Position numbers and translations under genes: made by a program. Under the pieces are notes generated by a model that was given only the letters and a program-made list of their open reading frames with translations, did not search any database and was not told where the DNA came from. Positions 50,583 through 59,084 of a stretch of 64,000 nucleotides of DNA are shown one piece after another. Numbering within the stretch: the first letter of the stretch is position 1; the number at the start of each line of letters is the position of its first letter. The stretch is from Mycobacterium shinjukuense (GTDB lineage Bacteria > Actinomycetota > Actinomycetes > Mycobacteriales > Mycobacteriaceae): positions 3,100,001 to 3,164,000 of the forward strand of contig NZ_AP022575.1 of assembly GCF_010730055.1 (NCBI RefSeq), read 5' to 3'.

Positions 50583-51824
50583 GTGCAGACCACAGGCCGC
50601 AGAGCCGACCCAAGAGCCGACATCGTGGTCGTAGGCGCCGGACCGGCCGGGTCGGCGGCGGCCGCCTGGGCCGCCCGCGCGGGCCGGGATGTCCTCGTCG
50701 TCGACTCCGCCAGCTTCCCCCGCGACAAGGCCTGCGGCGACGGGTTGACGCCGCGCGCGGTGGCCGAACTGCACCGGCTGGGGCTGGGCGACTGGCTGGC
50801 CGGGCGCATCCGACACCGGGGCTTGCGGATGAGCGGATTCGGCGGCGAGGTGGAGGTGTCCTGGCCCGGCCCGTCGTTCCCGTCGCACAGCAGCGCGGTG
50901 GCCCGCGTCGAACTGGACGACCGGATCCGCAAGGTCGCCGAGGACTCCGGGGCGCGCATGCTGCTGGGAACCAAAGCCGTTGGTGTTCACCATGACTCAT
51001 CGAAGCGGGTGACATCGGTGACGTTGGCCGACCACACCGAGGTGGGCTGCGGCCGGCTGATCGTTGCCGACGGCGCCCGCTCCTCGCTGGGCCGCAAGCT
51101 GGGCCGGCGCTGGCATCAGCAGACGGTGTACGGGGTCGCGGCCCGCGGGTACCTCCGGTCGCCGCGCGGCGACGAGCCATGGCTGACGTCGCATCTGGAA
51201 CTGCGCTCCCCCGACGGCGCCGTGCTGCCCGGATACGGCTGGATTTTCCCGCTGGGCAACGGCGAGGTGAACATCGGCGTGGGCGCGTTGTCGACGACGA
51301 AACGGCCGGCGGATCTGGCGCTGCGACCGCTGATCGCCTACTACGCCGACCTGCGCCGCGACGAGTGGGGCTTTGCCGGCGCGCCGCGGGCGGTGTCCTC
51401 GGCGTTGCTGCCGATGGGCGGCGCGGTTTCCGGGGTGGCCGGGCCGAACTGGATGCTGATCGGCGACGCCGCGGCCTGTGTCAACCCGCTCAACGGCGAG
51501 GGCATCGACTACGGGTTGGAGACGGGGCGGCTGGCCGCCGAGGTGCTGGATGCGCACGATCTGTCGCGGCTGTGGCCGTCGCTGCTGGCCGACCACTACG
51601 GTCGGGCATTCTCGGTGGCGCGCAGGCTGGCGTTGCTGCTGACCTTTCCCCGTTTTCTGCCCGCCGCCGGGCCTGTGGCGATGCGCTCGGAAACGCTGAT
51701 GAACATCGCGGTGCGGGTGATGGCCAACCTGGTCACCGACGAGGACGCCGACTGGGTGGCGCGGGCATGGCGCGGCGGCGGCTGGGGGTCGCGGCTGATC
51801 GATCGTCGGCCGCCGTTTCGGTGA
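50583..51824 (+). CDS. menJ: Menaquinone reductase MenJ (geranylgeranyl-reductase family)
   Basis: This FAD enzyme saturates one isoprene unit of menaquinone to give the MK-9(H2) typical of mycobacteria. It has the dinucleotide motif IVVVGAGPAGSAAAAWAARA, then PRDKACGDGLTPRAV and the second FAD block LIGDAAACVNPLNGEGIDYG. It resembles Rv0561c. Start is GTG at 50583 or 50577, with no ribosome site, so a leaderless message is likely. With grcC1 and the men genes it belongs to the quinone pathway. Confidence 0.92.
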   Translation: MQTTGRRADPRADIVVVGAGPAGSAAAAWAARAGRDVLVVDSASFPRDKACGDGLTPRAVAELHRLGLGDWLAGRIRHRGLRMSGFGGEVEVSWPGPSFPSHSSAVARVELDDRIRKVAEDSGARMLLGTKAVGVHHDSSKRVTSVTLADHTEVGCGRLIVADGARSSLGRKLGRRWHQQTVYGVAARGYLRSPRGDEPWLTSHLELRSPDGAVLPGYGWIFPLGNGEVNIGVGALSTTKRPADLALRPLIAYYADLRRDEWGFAGAPRAVSSALLPMGGAVSGVAGPNWMLIGDAAACVNPLNGEGIDYGLETGRLAAEVLDAHDLSRLWPSLLADHYGRAFSVARRLALLLTFPRFLPAAGPVAMRSETLMNIAVRVMANLVTDEDADWVARAWRGGGWGSRLIDRRPPFR

Positions 51825-51841
51825 GGGCGCGGCGCGGGTCG

Positions 51842-52708
51842 CTACCCGATGTAGTCGGCCAGCGCGTTACCGACCGCGGCGGTGCCAAGAGCGTTGGGGT
51901 GCAACGGCTCAGCCGGAGGCCTCGCCGCGAATCCTTCGACGTAGCGGTCGCTGGGGGCGGCGCACATGTCATGGCCGGTTGACAACGGCCTGGTGTCGAA
52001 GTAGTCGATTCCCTTCTCGGCCGCGAGCTGGCGTTGCCGATCGTCTAGCTCGTCGGCCTTGGACTGGAAGTAGTCGGCGTCGCTGGGCAGGACCGGCTGC
52101 TCGGGAAAGCACCCGCCGCGCGGGAAGAACGTTCCATAGCCGACCAGGATGATCCGCGCCCTCGGTGCCCTGGCGCGCAGCGCGTCGATCATGGCGGCCC
52201 ACACGGCCACCTTCGCGGTGATGATCGCGGAGACCCGGTCAACGTCACCGGACAGGAACCGGTCGGCGCACGGCCGAGCATCGGGGGACGCGGCCCGGCA
52301 CGGCGCGGCTTCGGAGGCCAGCCCGGCATCGTTGCCACCGATGGTGATGGTGATCAGGTCGGTTCGCGCGCTGACCGCGTCGATCTGGGGAGGCACCACA
52401 CCGGCCGGCGTGTGCTGCGATCGACTTGTGATGTCCTCGGTGGTGGCACCGCTGCAGGTGACATCGGTGAAGCTGGTCGGCGAGATACGCCGCGCCAGCA
52501 TCGACGGATAGTTGTTGCTTGACTTGCCGCATCCCAGTGGCTGCGCGGGATCCGGCACGCCGGGCGCGGCGGCGACCGAGTCGCCGATGGCGACGTAGTT
52601 CAGGTGATGGTGCGGTTCGGCGCGCGCCGCCGACGGTGCGGCGCATGACGCGGCCAAGCCCGCGGCGGCGATGCGGCTGGCGATCAACCGACCGGGTTGC
52701 CTGGCCAT
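51842..52708 (-). CDS. Exported SGNH/GDSL-type lipase or esterase
   Basis: This 288-residue protein has a signal-like N-terminus (LIASRIAAAGLAASCAAPSA). Catalytic blocks are YVAIGDSVAAAPG (nucleophile Ser in GDS), ITIGGNDAGLAS (GND) and AEPLHPNALG with the His. The extra cysteines (LGCGKSSNNY, CSGATT, APCRAA, GGCFPEQP) suggest disulfides and export. It likely cleaves esters outside the membrane; the substrate is unknown. AGGAGGAG precedes the ATG. I do not recall a counterpart at this position in M. tuberculosis. Confidence 0.85.
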   Translation of the reverse strand: MARQPGRLIASRIAAAGLAASCAAPSAARAEPHHHLNYVAIGDSVAAAPGVPDPAQPLGCGKSSNNYPSMLARRISPTSFTDVTCSGATTEDITSRSQHTPAGVVPPQIDAVSARTDLITITIGGNDAGLASEAAPCRAASPDARPCADRFLSGDVDRVSAIITAKVAVWAAMIDALRARAPRARIILVGYGTFFPRGGCFPEQPVLPSDADYFQSKADELDDRQRQLAAEKGIDYFDTRPLSTGHDMCAAPSDRYVEGFAARPPAEPLHPNALGTAAVGNALADYIG

Positions 52709-52900
52709 CCACTCCTCCTGGTGTCACCTAACGCGGGTGAGGTTAGGAACCAAACGCCGGTATCTTCAACGAAACCGCTTGTAAGCAGCGATAATTGAGC
52801 GCGCGCACGGAGGCGCGCAGCCGACGGGCGGAGCCCAGCGGGCCGAAGGCGGTCGGCGGCCGGCCCCCATCGCCTAGCCGATCCGCTCATCAATCGGGTG

Positions 52901-52914
52901 TATAGTCCCGCTAA
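52901..52914 (+). promoter_or_regulatory. Leaderless promoter of the DUF732 gene
   Basis: TATAGT is followed by CCCGCTA and then the ATG, so the start codon falls where transcription should begin. No ribosome site exists between. This geometry is the normal form of leaderless genes in mycobacteria. No clear -35 element is visible. Confidence 0.6.
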
Positions 52915-53252
52915 TGAAGGGAATGGGTCTGGCGTCTGTCACCGCCCTGGCGGCGGCAGCGATCGGGCTGGCGGCACCCGCGGGGGCCGACGATTACGAC
53001 GCCATTTTCATGAACACCATCCACGGTTTCGGCATCTACGGCCCGCAGGATTACGACGCGTGGCTTGCCAAGATCAGCTGCGTGCGATTGGCCAGGGGCG
53101 TGGACGGCGACGCGTACAAGTCGGCCACGTTCATCCAGCGCAATCTGCCGCGGGGCACCACGTCGGGGCAGGCGTTCCAGTTCCTGGGCGCCGCGATCGA
53201 CCACTACTGCCCCGAGCAGGTCGGCGTCCTGCAGCGGGCCGGCACCCGCTGA
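52914..53252 (+). CDS. Small secreted DUF732 protein (Rv0559c-like)
   Basis: This 112-residue exported protein has a Sec signal (MGLASVTALAAAAIGLAAPA followed by GADD). The mature part has the DUF732 pattern FMNTIHGFGIYGPQDYDAW, with two cysteines (KISCVRLARG and DHYCPEQ) likely forming a disulfide. Rv0559c is a secreted protein of unknown role, reported as salicylate-inducible together with its neighbour Rv0560c. No Rv0560c-like methyltransferase is seen here. Its TGA abuts the menG stop on the other strand, forming TGATCA. Confidence 0.88.
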   Translation: MKGMGLASVTALAAAAIGLAAPAGADDYDAIFMNTIHGFGIYGPQDYDAWLAKISCVRLARGVDGDAYKSATFIQRNLPRGTTSGQAFQFLGAAIDHYCPEQVGVLQRAGTR

Positions 53253-53957
53253 TCACTCGGCTGCCCGGTTGAGCGGCTTGTACCCGGCGTGCAAGGCCAC
53301 GATGCCGCCGGTCAGGTTGCGCCATCGCACCGCCGCCCACCCGGCCCGGGAAATCTCACACGCCAGCGCGGCCTGGTCCGGCCACGCCCTGATCGACTCC
53401 GCGAGGTACAGGTAGGCCTCGGGGTTGCTGGACACCGCGCTGGCCAGCCGGGGCAGCGCCCGCATCAGATATTCCTTGTAGACGGTGGCGAGCAACGCGT
53501 TGGTGGGCGTGGAGAATTCGCACACCACCAACCGGCCACCGGCACGGGTGACGCGGGCCATCTCGCGCAGCGCGGCCTGCGGGTCGGCCACGTTGCGCAG
53601 CCCGAAGCTGATGGTGACCGCGTCGAACACCCCGTCGGCAAACGGCAGCCGGGTGGCGTCACCGGCGACCTTCGGCACCTTTCGGGCGGCACCCGCCGCG
53701 AGCATCCCCACCGAAAAATCGGCGGCCACACACCACGCCCCGGATTTGGTCAGCTCCACCGTGGACACCGCGGTGCCCGCGGCCAGGTCCAGCACCTTCT
53801 GCCCGGGCCCGATCCGCAGCGCCGACCGGGTGGCCCGTCGCCAATGCCGGTCCTGGCCCAGCGACAGCACGGTGTTGGTCAGGTCGTAGCGGCGGGCGAC
53901 GCCGTCGAACATCGCGGCCACATCCCGGGGATCCTTGTCCAGTGCCGCGCGACTCAC
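53253..53957 (-). CDS. menG: Demethylmenaquinone methyltransferase MenG (UbiE family)
   Basis: This carries out the SAM-dependent C-methylation that completes menaquinone. The 234 residues have VAAMFDGVARRYDLTN at the start, SAM motif I KVLDLAAGTAVSTVEL, DATRLPFADGVFDAVTISFG and the UbiE signature GLRNVADPQAALREMARV. The length equals Rv0558. The start is GTG. It ends the minus-strand run that begins with the amidohydrolase and includes menC and menD. mgtA lies 18 nt upstream. Confidence 0.94.
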   Translation of the reverse strand: MSRAALDKDPRDVAAMFDGVARRYDLTNTVLSLGQDRHWRRATRSALRIGPGQKVLDLAAGTAVSTVELTKSGAWCVAADFSVGMLAAGAARKVPKVAGDATRLPFADGVFDAVTISFGLRNVADPQAALREMARVTRAGGRLVVCEFSTPTNALLATVYKEYLMRALPRLASAVSSNPEAYLYLAESIRAWPDQAALACEISRAGWAAVRWRNLTGGIVALHAGYKPLNRAAE

Positions 53958-53975
53958 GACGCAAACGCTACCCCT

Positions 53976-55106
53976 CTAGGCGGCCCCTCGAGCCCGGCGC
54001 CGTCCCAGCACCGCCTCGTAGTGGCCGAGCAGCTCGTCGCAGACCACCGGCCAGCCACGCCCGAGCACGCTGCGCCGGGCGGCCCGAGCATAGTGCGGTC
54101 GGTGCCGGATTAGGTGAGCGACGGCGGCGGGCAGCCGGGTCTCGAATTGGGCGACGGGCAGCAGCAGCCCGGTGCGTCGCGGGGTGATCAGATCGCGCGG
54201 GCCGCCGGCGTCGGGGGCGATCACCGGCAGCCCCGACGCCAGCGCTTCCTGCACGACCTGACAGAACGTCTCGTGCTCACCGGTGTGCACGAAAACGTCC
54301 ATGCTGGCATAGGCCGTGGCGAGCGCGTCGCCATACAGTGCGCCGGTGAAGATGGCTTGCGGCATCGCCGATCGCAGCGTGCGGCGGTCGATCCCGTCAC
54401 CGACGATGACCACCCGCACCGCGCCACCGGCGGCCAGCGCCGCAAGCCGCTCGACGTGTTTCTCGGGCGCCAGTCGGCCCACGAAGCCAACGATCGGCCT
54501 TCCGTCCGGCGACCATTGTCGCCGCAGCGCCTCGTCCCGCGCCGACGGCGCGAACCGGGCCAGGTCGACCCCACGCGGCCATCGGTGAACCCGCGGAATG
54601 CCCTGGGCGACTAGGGTTTCCATCGTCGCCGTGGAGGGCGCCAGGGTGCGGTCGGCGCGGCTGTGCAGGTGGCGGAACCACGCCCATGCCGCCCGCGAGG
54701 TCATCGGGATGCCGTAGCTGGCCGCGAAACCGGGTACGTCGGTTTGGTACACCGCGACGGTGGGCACGCCGAGCCGGCCGGCGGCCCGCAATCCGCCGTA
54801 GCCCAGCAACGCCGGGGACGCCAGGTGCACCACGTCGGGGTCGAATCCGCGCAGCACGCGAAGGATTCGGGGGGTGGGCACCCCCAGCGGCAGCGTGGTC
54901 ACCTTGGGGAACATCCGCGCCGGCACCCGGTGCACCCGGATGCCGTCGTGCAGCCGGTCGGCACGGGGTTGCCCGGGCGGGTTGTCCGGGGCGATGACGA
55001 GGGCCTCGTGGCCGGTGCGGCCCAGGTGCTCGAGCACCCGGATCACCGAGTTGCTGACACCGTTGACGTTCGGCAGGAACGACTCGGCGACGATGGCAAC
55101 GCGCAC
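53976..55106 (-). CDS. mgtA: GDP-mannose-dependent alpha-mannosyltransferase MgtA
   Basis: This GT4 family (GT-B fold) glycosyltransferase of 376 residues resembles Rv0557, first called pimB. It mannosylates glucuronosyl-diacylglycerol on the inner face of the membrane. It shows the N-terminal donor-side loop ESFLPNVNGVSNSVIRVLEH, the phosphate-binding GRLAPEKHVERL and the E-x7-E motif in EHETFCQVVQEALASGLPV. The surrounding run of men genes is the same as in M. tuberculosis. The ATG start follows DUF3592 by 63 nt. Confidence 0.9.
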   Translation of the reverse strand: MRVAIVAESFLPNVNGVSNSVIRVLEHLGRTGHEALVIAPDNPPGQPRADRLHDGIRVHRVPARMFPKVTTLPLGVPTPRILRVLRGFDPDVVHLASPALLGYGGLRAAGRLGVPTVAVYQTDVPGFAASYGIPMTSRAAWAWFRHLHSRADRTLAPSTATMETLVAQGIPRVHRWPRGVDLARFAPSARDEALRRQWSPDGRPIVGFVGRLAPEKHVERLAALAAGGAVRVVIVGDGIDRRTLRSAMPQAIFTGALYGDALATAYASMDVFVHTGEHETFCQVVQEALASGLPVIAPDAGGPRDLITPRRTGLLLPVAQFETRLPAAVAHLIRHRPHYARAARRSVLGRGWPVVCDELLGHYEAVLGRRRARGAA

Positions 55107-55169
55107 GCCACCACGGTGTCAGCGCCGGCTGTCGACAAGGTTGCCGACGGGAATACGGGGTGCGAAAAT

Positions 55170-55670
55170 TTACCGCTTCAGCCGCCTGTCCAGCAGCGCC
55201 AGGCCGAGAAGCGCGACCGTCGCGGCCAGCCAGGCGACCACCGCGATGGATCCGGCGGGGATGATGGCCAGCGCGGCGTTGCGGTGTTGCACCCGGACCA
55301 GGTTGGGGTCTTTCTTGTTGTATTCGACGTAGATCCGCATACCGGTGGCCAGCTCGGACGGGTAGAGCACCCCAAGTTCGGGCCGGTAGGTCACCCGTTC
55401 GGGGGTGACGAACTCGATGGTCGAGCGCCGCGGCCCGGCGCTGAGCACCTCGGCCTGCGCCACCCCCATGTTGTGTTCGATCGCCAGGTCGTTGCGCCAG
55501 GCACCGGCCACCAACAGCACCGACTGCAGCGTGACCAGGGCCGTCGCGATCAGCACCGCGACGCGCACCCAGCGCACCACGATCCTGGCCCGGGTGTCCG
55601 GCAGTGCTTCGCCGGTGCCGTGAATCAGGAGACGCAGCAACGCTTTCGGCGAATCGATGGCGGCTTTCAC
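55170..55670 (-). CDS. DUF3592-type membrane protein (Rv0556-like)
   Basis: This 166-residue protein has two membrane helices (WVRVAVLIATALVTLQSVLL near residue 35 and AIIPAGSIAVVAWLAATVAL near 140). They flank an extracytoplasmic beta-rich domain (IEFVTPERVTYRPELGVLYP, GMRIYVEYNKKDPNLVRV) typical of DUF3592. The GTG start overlaps the menD stop (GTGA), so it is coupled to menaquinone synthesis genes. Its function is unknown. Confidence 0.85.
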   Translation of the reverse strand: MKAAIDSPKALLRLLIHGTGEALPDTRARIVVRWVRVAVLIATALVTLQSVLLVAGAWRNDLAIEHNMGVAQAEVLSAGPRRSTIEFVTPERVTYRPELGVLYPSELATGMRIYVEYNKKDPNLVRVQHRNAALAIIPAGSIAVVAWLAATVALLGLALLDRRLKR

Positions 55671-57310
55671 AGGGCCGCCTTGATGGCGGCATGCAGCTGC
55701 CGCAGCGAGGACCGGTCCGCCTTGACTTCCAGCACGCGGATGCCCGCCCCGGGCTCGTCGAGGGCGGCTGGCAGCTGGTCGACCTCGATCTGCCGGCTCT
55801 CCACGTGGTACGCCCGGCACAACGCGCCCACGTCGACGTCGTGCGGGGTGCCGAAGATGCGCGACGACACGTCGGAGAACCGCGGGTCGCCCTGCTCGAG
55901 CAGTTCGAAAATGCCGCCGCCGTTGTCGTTGGACACCACGATCGTCAGCTGCCGCGGTGTCGGTTCGGTGGGACCGATCAGCAGCCCGGAGCTGTCGTGG
56001 ACGAACGTCAGGTCACCGATCAGCGCGATGGTGCGGCCCTGGTGCGCCGCCTCGTAGGCCAAAGCCGCCCCAATGGCGGTGGACACGGTGCCGTCGATGC
56101 CGGCGACCCCGCGATTGGACCGCACCCGGATGCCGCGGGTGTCCAGGCCGACCAGCGCCGCGTCCCGCACCGGGTTGGACGCCCCGAGCACCAGCTGATC
56201 ACCGGGCCGCAGGGCGTCCGCCACCGCCGCGGCGACATGCAGGCCGGTGGTCAGCGGGTGCGCCCTAAGTTGACCGCGCACCGCCTCGTTCGCGTGCCGG
56301 TTCATCTCGGCGCAGCGCCGCAGCCACGCCGGGTTGGGCGCGCCGGTGGTGACCGCCCGGGTGCCGGTGGCCTGCGAGTTGCCCGAGACGTCCGGCCAGC
56401 GCGGCCCGGTGGTCAGCGCGTACACCGGCACGTCTGCGTCGGCCAGCAACGCCGACACCGGGCGGTGCAGGGTGGGGCGGCCCAGCATGATCACCTGCTG
56501 GGGGCGCAGCAGTGGCAGCGCCAACGGGTGCAGCGGGTTGTGGCCCGACGGTGGGGCCGGCGCGGTCGGCTCGGCGACGGTCGGCAACCCCGCAAGGTTG
56601 GGATGCACGCCCGCGCCGTGCCCGGCGATGACCACGGTGTCGGCCGTCAGGTCGATCTCCAGCGGCTGGTCGAAGGTGACCGGCGGCGTGTAGGTCCACG
56701 GCAAGCCGGCGGGCCGGCCCTGCGGGGCGGCGCCTGTGTCGTCGGCGTCCGGCACCAGCGGTTCGCGCAGCGGGATGTCGAAGTGCACCGGGCCCGCGTT
56801 GGCGGTGCGAGCACCTTTGGCGGCCACCAACACTCGGCAGGTGGCCGATCGCCAGGTCGCGTTGAGGCTGGCCAGCCGTTCGGGCGCGTCCTCGGCCAGC
56901 CCCAGGCTGATGGTGGCGCGGACCTGGGAGCCGAAGTAACCTAGCTGCTCCATGGTCTGGTTGGCCCCGGTGCCCAGCAGTTCGTACGGCCGGTTCGCCG
57001 AGAGCACGATCAGCGGCACCCGCGCGTAGTTGGCCTCCACCACCGCCGGGCCGAGGTTGGCCACGGCGGTGCCCGACGTCATGGCGATGCACACCGGCGC
57101 GTCGGCCGCGACCGCCAGCCCGATGGCCAGGTAGCCGGCGGTGCGTTCGTCGATGCGGACGTGCAGCCGGATGCGGCCGCAACGGTCGGCATCCTGCAAC
57201 GCGAAAGCCAGCGGCGCGTTGCGGGAGCCCGGGCACAGCACCACGTCGCGGACCCCGCCGCGGATCAACTCGTCAACGACGACGCGGGCCTGTGTCGTCG
57301 AGGGGTTCAC
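55667..57310 (-). CDS. menD: SEPHCHC synthase MenD
   Basis: This ThDP-dependent enzyme joins isochorismate and 2-oxoglutarate, the first committed step of menaquinone synthesis. The N-terminal catalytic Glu lies in RIDERTAGYLAIGLA. The ThDP-diphosphate region is IALIGDLTFVHDSSGLL with VVSNDNGGGIFELL. The length of 547 residues is normal. The start is GTG. It sits between bpoC (12 nt upstream) and the DUF3592 gene (4 nt overlap). Confidence 0.95.
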   Translation of the reverse strand: MNPSTTQARVVVDELIRGGVRDVVLCPGSRNAPLAFALQDADRCGRIRLHVRIDERTAGYLAIGLAVAADAPVCIAMTSGTAVANLGPAVVEANYARVPLIVLSANRPYELLGTGANQTMEQLGYFGSQVRATISLGLAEDAPERLASLNATWRSATCRVLVAAKGARTANAGPVHFDIPLREPLVPDADDTGAAPQGRPAGLPWTYTPPVTFDQPLEIDLTADTVVIAGHGAGVHPNLAGLPTVAEPTAPAPPSGHNPLHPLALPLLRPQQVIMLGRPTLHRPVSALLADADVPVYALTTGPRWPDVSGNSQATGTRAVTTGAPNPAWLRRCAEMNRHANEAVRGQLRAHPLTTGLHVAAAVADALRPGDQLVLGASNPVRDAALVGLDTRGIRVRSNRGVAGIDGTVSTAIGAALAYEAAHQGRTIALIGDLTFVHDSSGLLIGPTEPTPRQLTIVVSNDNGGGIFELLEQGDPRFSDVSSRIFGTPHDVDVGALCRAYHVESRQIEVDQLPAALDEPGAGIRVLEVKADRSSLRQLHAAIKAAL

Positions 57311-57322
57311 CAGTACAGGGTG

Positions 57323-58117
57323 TCACAGCCCCGGTGACGCGCTGGCGAAGAACTTCAGCGCCGCCGCGTTCACGGCCTCCGGCCGCTCGAAAAACCCGAG
57401 ATGGCCGGCGTCGGGTATCTGCAGGTAGCGACCGTTGGGTAGGGCGTCGGCGACCTCCCGTCCCAGGTACGGCGGCGTCACCACGTCCTCGGCGAAGCCG
57501 ATCACCAGCACCGGCGCGGCGATGTTGCGGTATGCGGGCAACCGGTTTTCTTGCGGCGCGACGTCCAGTTGGCAGCGAAACCCCGGGGTCTGCTTGATCG
57601 GCCACATGGAAAACATCGCAATCCAGTCGGCGACGGCGGTGTCGTCGTTGAGCGTCTTGCGGGAAAAGTTTTCCAGCAAGCGCGCTTTCGCGTCGTAGCT
57701 GGGTGGCAGCTGGGTGCCGGAGTCATACAGCTCGGCCTCGGCGCGCTGGAAGAACTGCCGGGCCCGGTCCAGCCGCCCGCGGGTGGCCATCAGCACGGCC
57801 GCGCCGACCAGCTCGGGCCGCACCACCATCAGCTCCTGGGCGATGAATGCGCCCATCGACACCGCGACGATGCGCGCCGGGGCGATGTTCAGCGATTCGA
57901 TCAGCGCCGCGGTGTCGGCGACCATGGTCTGCGTGGTGAATCCTTCGGCGTTTTCGGTGGCCCCGATCCCGCGGTTGTCGAAGGTGATGCAGCGGTATCC
58001 GGCCGCCAGGAACGCCGGGACCTGATGGGGGTGCCAGGTGCGTCCGGCACCGCCGCGACCGGCGATGAAGATAACCGGCTCACCGGTGCCGTTGTCGTCG
58101 TAAGCCAGGTTAAACAC
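57323..58117 (-). CDS. bpoC: Alpha/beta hydrolase BpoC (probable MenH)
   Basis: This 264-residue alpha/beta hydrolase resembles Rv0554. The nucleophile elbow is AVSMGAFIAQEL (Ser), the acid lies in VIGFAEDVVTPP and the His in IPDAGHLGFFERP. It was named as a peroxidase, but the position between menC and menD favours the MenH step (elimination of pyruvate to SHCHC). The GTG start overlaps the end of menC by 8 nt. Which reaction it performs cannot be decided from sequence. Confidence 0.88.
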   Translation of the reverse strand: MFNLAYDDNGTGEPVIFIAGRGGAGRTWHPHQVPAFLAAGYRCITFDNRGIGATENAEGFTTQTMVADTAALIESLNIAPARIVAVSMGAFIAQELMVVRPELVGAAVLMATRGRLDRARQFFQRAEAELYDSGTQLPPSYDAKARLLENFSRKTLNDDTAVADWIAMFSMWPIKQTPGFRCQLDVAPQENRLPAYRNIAAPVLVIGFAEDVVTPPYLGREVADALPNGRYLQIPDAGHLGFFERPEAVNAAALKFFASASPGL

Positions 58118-59084
58118 CCGAACGACGGTACAGCAGCGGGTAGCAGGCCCGGATCCGGTCGATCCACCACCGCCGCCGGTCCGCCGGTGCCGCCAGCGTG
58201 CGCAGCCGCGCCGGGTCGGGGGTTACCGGCGCGACCGCAAGGTGGCCATGGACGGGCGCGACGGGTTCGGCGACGTCCTCGATGAACAGCCCGCCGGTGC
58301 CCAGCCCGCAGGCGTGCCGCAGTTCCGGCAGCGCCGCGGCGGCGGTCAATCCTTGGGCTATTCCGACCGCCGAGTCCAGCGCGCTGGACACCACCACCGG
58401 GATGTCGATCCGCGCGGCGATGTCCAGCATCGCCGAAACCCCGCCCAGCGGAGCAACCTTGAGCACCGCGACGTCGGCCGCCCGAGCGCGAACCACGGCC
58501 AGCGGGTCGTCGGCCTTGCGGATGCTTTCGTCGGCGGCGATCGGCACGTCGATCCGGCGGCGCAGTTCGGCGAGTTCGGCGACGGTGGCGCAGGGCTGTT
58601 CGAGGTACTCCAGCGGGCCGTCGGCGGTGAGCGCGGCGGCCGCCCGCACCGCGGCCTCGACGCTCCAGCCGCCGTTGGCGTCCACCCGTACGGTGGGAAC
58701 CAGCTCCCGCACCGCGTTGACCCGCTCGACGTCGTCGGCCAGACCCTGCCCCGGCTCGGCGACCTTCACCTTGGCGGTGCGAGCGCCGGGAAACCGGGCC
58801 AGCACCTCGGGCACCCGGGCGGCGGCGACGGCCGGAACGGTGGCATTGATGGGGATACGGTCGCGTCGCCGTGGCGGCGGCTCGCGGTAGGCGGCCTCGA
58901 TCGCGGAGGCAAGCCAGACCGCGGCTTCGTCCGGCTCGTATTCCGCGAACGCCCCAAACTCACCCCATCCGACCGGGCCCTCGATCAACGCGACCTCGCG
59001 GGTGGTGATGCCGCGGAAACGCACCCGCAGCGGCAGGGCCACCACATGCAGGCGGTCCAGCAAGTCCGCACACCTAGGGATCAC
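58110..59084 (-). CDS. menC: o-Succinylbenzoate synthase MenC
   Basis: This enolase-superfamily enzyme dehydrates SHCHC to o-succinylbenzoate. Catalytic Lys residues lie in GARTAKVKVAEPG and AVLKVAPLGG. The Mg ligands are in VRVDANGG (Asp), EYLEQPC (Glu) and PIAADESI (Asp/Glu). The start is the GTG of VIPRCADLLDRLH, which overlaps the amidohydrolase stop in GTGA. It has 324 residues. The frame stays open upstream inside that gene, but this is not a real extension. Confidence 0.94.
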   Translation of the reverse strand: MIPRCADLLDRLHVVALPLRVRFRGITTREVALIEGPVGWGEFGAFAEYEPDEAAVWLASAIEAAYREPPPRRRDRIPINATVPAVAAARVPEVLARFPGARTAKVKVAEPGQGLADDVERVNAVRELVPTVRVDANGGWSVEAAVRAAAALTADGPLEYLEQPCATVAELAELRRRIDVPIAADESIRKADDPLAVVRARAADVAVLKVAPLGGVSAMLDIAARIDIPVVVSSALDSAVGIAQGLTAAAALPELRHACGLGTGGLFIEDVAEPVAPVHGHLAVAPVTPDPARLRTLAAPADRRRWWIDRIRACYPLLYRRSGV

